Assembly (NCBI GenBank): GCA_000708835.1
Contig: DF236998.1
Span: forward strand, 107,880-171,879
Length of the DNA stretch: 64,000 bases
Source: Klebsormidium nitens
Lineage: Eukaryota > Streptophyta > Klebsormidiophyceae > Klebsormidiales > Klebsormidiaceae
Direction: 5' to 3'
This document shows positions 60,142 through 64,000 of this stretch, piece after piece. The notes beneath the pieces were generated by a model. It had not been told where the DNA came from. It searched no databases and saw only the letters and a list, made by a program, of their open reading frames with translations. Both the position numbers and the translations under genes were made by a program. Numbering within the stretch: position 1 is the stretch's first letter; each line of letters opens with the position of its first letter.

Positions 60142-61906
60142 ATGGCAATTCTGGAAGAAGCGCTGGACGAGCCTCAGGACAAGCCTGGGCTGGTCGAAGG
60201 TCCCTTGAATGACCTTCTGAAGACAGCGGTGGACTCAGAGCAAGCTAGCGCCAGCCAGAGGCGCAAAGGCTTTGATGCAGCACCAGACTTCATGAGACGG
60301 ACGCTGATCTTTGCGTCCGAACCAGACATCCAAGCCGTGCGCAAGACGTCCTTTGAAAGAGCGTTCAAGCTGTCGTTGAGCTACAAGGAGAAGGGGAACG
60401 CATTGTACAAGGAAGGAAAGGACAAGGAAGCGCTCGATGAGTATTCCAGAGCTATCAGCATCTTCAGGCACTTTAGGAGGGACGGAGAGGACTTTGTCTT
60501 GGTGCTGCAGGATGAAGGCAGCTTGACATCGGAGGAGAAGCAGAATATGCATGACGTGTTGCTGGGGTGCTTTCTCAACGCGGCCGCATGTTTACTCCGG
60601 AAGTGAGACTTGCCCCATCCTGTTCTTTTTTCCAGTCCTAGTGGTGCATCACCGCTTTGAAACAGGGGGTAGATAACACTTTTGAGGTTCCTGGCTCGCA
60701 CTGGTGACCTGTTGCAGATAGGTCAGATTGAGTTGACTTGAAGCCAGGTTTTTCTGCTTGGCTTGACTTTGATCAGACCAATCAAGGACAAACCCGTTTC
60801 AGTAAGATTTCAGCTCCAAACCTTTCCGCTCGTATAAAGCACGCTCAACCTTTCAGGTTGAAGCTGATTGTAATAGAAAGTTTCTAAGGATCAGATTTTC
60901 TGATCAACAGAGCTAGAGAACGTTTTATCTTTTTGTCACTGTGCGTAGCCAAGACTCTCCTCTGCTTTCAAGTATAGAGAAAAGTTTCCGCCAGGGGCAG
61001 AGAACTGCAGTTTTCCCTTTTCTCCCATATCGTCTTGGGAGAGCAATCAATCTATTTCTTGAATAATCATATGTTGGAATGACTATGTCCTTGTCTCTGA
61101 TCTTTGGACTTCCTTCCTTGTTGCTATCGTCTGATCGCTTTTCATGGATATTTCCAGCATGTTTGTATATTTTAAACAACCGTTCATTCTTGCATTCATG
61201 ACTTCTGGGACTCTCAGTCTTTCTCTCTTTTCTTTGCAGCAAGCGAGCCCCAGAAGCGATCTTCGCATGCCAAGAAGCCCTCCGCATCGACAGCCAGAGT
61301 GTCAAAGCCCTGTTCCGACGAGCGATGGCGTTCATTCAAATGGATTCAGACGCCTCGATAGACGCAGCAGAAAATGACCTGGCCCTGGCCGTTAGGCTGG
61401 CCCCTGCAAGCGCCGAGATCAAAGCAGCTCTGAAACAGTGCCGGGAGTTGAAGACTGAGCGGGACAAGAAAGCCAAAGAGACGTACTCAGGGATGTTTGA
61501 CAAGGGGAGGCTGTATGATGACAAAGAGGTTGCGAAAGGGGGGTTGCCGAAAGTTCCTGGATTGCCGGGAGAGTTGTCGGAGAGGGGGGAGACGGAGCGA
61601 ATCGAGATCGATGCGGAGACGTTTCTCAAGGAGGGTTCGGCAGCCGGGGTAGATATGAATGCCCCCTGGGCCAAGAAGCGGCTGAAAGAGTTGCAAGAGA
61701 AGGCAAAAACTGGCAAGCGAGGAAAGGAGAGCACCGCGACAGGGGGAAAGTGGTCAAAAGCAATAGCGATTGCCAGGCGGGCGGCGGACAAGCGGTACTG
61801 GGTCTCAATACCGACGCTTCTCTATGCCATCATCTTTGTCAACATTGCCGTGCGCTTGTTTGAGTTCTTGCAGCTCATGTATTACTGGATGAGAGATAGT
61901 CAGTGA
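60142..61906 (+). CDS. tail-anchored TPR co-chaperone-like protein
   Basis: Two exons, 60142-60602 and 61240-61906, in phase, 375 aa. ATG 60142 is the first ATG in frame. A three-repeat TPR clamp is visible. TPR1 is KEKGNALYKEGKDKEALDEY. TPR2 spans the intron, NAAACLLRN/KRAPEAIFACQEALRIDSQ. TPR3 begins SVKALFRRAMAF. A basic helix follows, and a single C-terminal membrane segment (LLYAIIFVNIAVRLFEFL) leaves about ten residues after it, so a tail anchor. The arrangement resembles the TPR half of immunophilins such as FKBP42/TWD1 and AIP, which bind Hsp90/Hsp70 C-termini, but no FKBP domain precedes it. Hsp binding is inferred; the target membrane is unknown. Confidence 0.85.
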
Positions 61907-63559
61907 CCTAACGCTGACGTTGTATATCTGAGTGCGTTTGTACTGTACTGATAGGACTGGTGACTGCAAGCTGCTGAGACCCTTCGACTGAGTAGGTACA
62001 TTGATTCGCGATAGAGGTATACTGCAGCTTGTTTACTGCTCAAGAACAGTGTTACAAGCAGCGCCACTAGTGGCGGGCAAAGTCAATCGTTGCAAGCACT
62101 GCTAAGAAGTACATGAACTCGGAAAAGAAAAGGATGCCACTGACACTGTGCGTGGAATTTGGCTATAGCCATGCATGATGATTACCGACATTCAATCGCA
62201 ATTAAGCTCCTTGCAGTCATGGATTCAAGCTATAGCGATTGTTATCATGCTGAAGATTTGGTCACATGCAACCTGATCGAGCACCCTTTTTCAACTTTGA
62301 TGACCGAATAAGTTGAATGTAATGTTCAATAAGGTTGAATATTAAGGTAAATGGGAAGTTTAGATTTAACAATCGACTATTGTGGCCGGCAGCACGTATA
62401 TATTTACAGCTAGGTCCGGTTGTATTATCCGATTATGTTGATCAAATCAATCTGGTGCGGAGCACCTCAGGCTCTCTCACGATTGGGGACCCAGTAGCTC
62501 ATGATTGAATTCAGCGATATGCACACAAACTTCAATGCAGACGTACAACTGACACGATCATCCAATCGACCGCAACAGTGGTTTTAGACGGAACATGAGG
62601 TCCAAGTCGTAGATGTAGAGCTCGCTCAGCTTATGTTGCAACCGTTGAACGTACTCGACGCTCCAGGTTGTCATTGTCCCCATGAACCCATCCGATTGCA
62701 TGACCCATCATTTGACTGCACGTAGCTCATGCAGGCGGCCCTCCGTGAGTCATCTTGAATCATGTCCGGCTCAAGCTAGGGTGTTCGTCCATAACGTATT
62801 GAGAAGAATGCGATCCCCGGAAGGCTACATGTCGTGGCATCCTGGCTAGTATACGAGAATCTCTACCGTATCTCTTTGCTGCGCAAACCTAAGGCTAGAT
62901 ATGTAACGACTCTACTCTGATCACGTTGCATTCGATTCTCTTTTCCATAATCCGTTCGACGCTTATAATTTAGCCTCAACTTAAGGCTGAGGAATGTCCG
63001 GCGACCTTCAATCTGAGGATATCTCCACCTGTCGTTTCCGAAAGCCTTCGCTTGCTACTGATTCTATACTCTTTCGAGCTTAGCTATGGATGCAATTTGG
63101 AGTTTACGTACCGGAGCTCTAGCTGTCTGATCTGGTGGCCGTCGCGCAGGCGATTGATGTCAATCTTGCGTTATGTTTGTTGAAGCCGCTCTGGCTGCGT
63201 TGTCTACCGGGCATGAATCTCGTCACCGACTTTTATGCTACAAAGAATGTGTTTGTGCTTCACTACAGGTTATTAGATAACTTATGATTGCAACGGGACC
63301 TGTCGCGACTTGAAAGCAGCCCTCTCTAGTTCGTTTGTCGCCCCAGCCCCCACCTCCGCTCTTTATTTTCAACCCCGACAGCAAACCCGATTCGGAATGT
63401 GGGCTCGAAAGCCGGGTTAGAGTCCTCGGTTTCTATTACCGGTCACCACCTTCCCCACGAGGCACTATGCACTTTACTCCGCTCCTTCGGTTCCAACCCC
63501 GACAGCAAATCCGATTCGATATATGGGCTCAAAAGCCCGGTTAAAGTCCTCGGTTTCTT
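61907..63559. other. tail-to-tail spacer between TPR gene and RING gene
   Basis: AT-rich with short frames and no supported gene. The last 220 bp hold the tandem duplication described at 63370-63601. Confidence 0.5.
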
Positions 63560-63601
63560 TCACCACCTTCCCCACGAGGCGCTATGCACTTTACTCTTCC
63601 C
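63370..63601. repeat. tandem duplication covering the 3' end of the RING gene
   Basis: Units 63370-63485 and 63494-63601 (period about 124 bp) share AACCCCGACAGCAAA.CCGAT, GTCCTCGGTTTCT and CACCTTCCCCACGAGGC.CTA. Unit 2 includes the stop codon and last codons of the RING gene. Unit 1, downstream in transcription, repeats them in what is now 3' flank. Confidence 0.88.
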
Positions 63602-63808
63602 CTTCGCAACGGTCACTGGCACCGGGGTTAACGGGAGTGCCGGCTCGGTCTTTTCCAGGACAGGTGTTAACGCCTCGAGCTGTTTTATCTCCGTCCGGCA
63701 GAAGGGGCACGCGGGCGGGGGCGCGTGCGGGCTCGCGGCGCTCGGCTTGCAGTGGCAGCACAGCGCGAGCGTGCACATCGCGCACAGCCGGTGGCCGCAC
63801 TCGCGCAC
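63560..63808 (-). CDS. RING-finger E3 ubiquitin ligase, XBAT-like, last exon only
   Basis: Terminal exon of a gene whose 5' part lies beyond the right edge. It encodes VRECGHRLCAMCTLALCCH, a loop, then PACPFCRTEIKQLEAL and a short tail ending at TGA. The pattern C-x-H-x2-C-x2-C ... C-x2-C is the second part of a C3HC4 RING; the first Cys pair must be in the previous exon. The CTLALCCH..KP segment is typical of the plant ankyrin-RING ligases XBAT31-35/XBOS, so the missing part probably holds ankyrin repeats (inference). The acceptor is CTCAAG at 63809-63814, preceded by a pyrimidine-rich tract. Confidence 0.78.
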   Translation of the reverse strand: MRECGHRLCAMCTLALCCHCKPSAASPHAPPPACPFCRTEIKQLEALTPVLEKTEPALPLTPVPVTVAKGKSKVHSASWGRW

Positions 63809-64000
63809 CTTGAGGAGCGAAAAGCAGACGGTGAGTTGATAGTCAAATCAAGGAAAGCCACGGACGCGACAACAATTCGAAGAGAAGAAACGAACGGAAG
63901 GTTTGACTTCTAGAAAGATATAAATCGTTGTTTTCCAAGCTGTTGCTAGGCAAAGAAGAGAACCAAAACGTAAGGATTTAAGCGCTTGACATTTAGGAAC

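Noticed and set aside
1-64000. bacterial operons, CRISPR or prophage
   Set aside because: All identified genes are intron-containing eukaryotic genes; no arrays or phage genes seen.

Overview
The window is nuclear DNA from a streptophyte/green-lineage eukaryote. All identifiable genes are split by spliceosomal introns with GT..AG borders, apart from one apparent GC..AG intron. Exons are GC-rich and introns and spacers are more AT-rich. The gene content is eukaryotic and plant-like: UGGT, a PH-ORD oxysterol-binding protein with plant-type sequence, a fused two-domain FEX fluoride exporter, an XBAT-like RING ligase, and an AAED1-type redox protein with a transit-peptide-like leader. A charophyte alga such as Klebsormidium would fit, but the species is an inference. 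I saw no rRNA, tRNA, CRISPR or bacterial-style operon.

Layout, left to right: UGGT 5' end (-, 1-2927, runs off the left edge); ORP (+, 4943-10221); spacer; FEX (-, 13046-17353); spacer; unnamed seven-TM protein (-, 20298-23464); USP37-like deubiquitinase with embedded UIMs (+, about 24898-31250); small coiled-coil gene (+, 33131-36142); SDR/3beta-HSD-like dehydrogenase (-, 37255-41356); AAED1-like protein (+, 41873-45272); an orphan terminal exon (+, 47962-48110); C-x8-C-x5-C-x3-H zinc-finger gene (+, 48217-52634); SFSWAP splicing regulator (-, 54145-59583); tail-anchored TPR protein (+, 60142-61906); XBAT-like RING terminal exon (-, 63560-63808, 5' part beyond the right edge). I assembled the models by hand from homology and splice sites. 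In ORP, FEX, the seven-TM gene, USP, SDR, AAED1, CCCH, SFSWAP and TPR the codon phase closes across every intron to a stop codon.

The genes do not form one pathway. They cover ER glycoprotein quality control, sterol/lipid transfer, fluoride export, deubiquitination, redox and splicing. SDR/AAED1 and SFSWAP/TPR are tight head-to-head pairs that could share promoters.

The most unusual signal is structural. Short copies of exon edges, often with the splice site attached, have been tandemly duplicated into the neighbouring intron in at least four genes (ORP, SDR, CCCH, FEX). Related duplications lie at the 3' end of the RING gene and inside an AAED1 intron. A palindromic, hAT-like miniature transposon also sits in an SDR intron.
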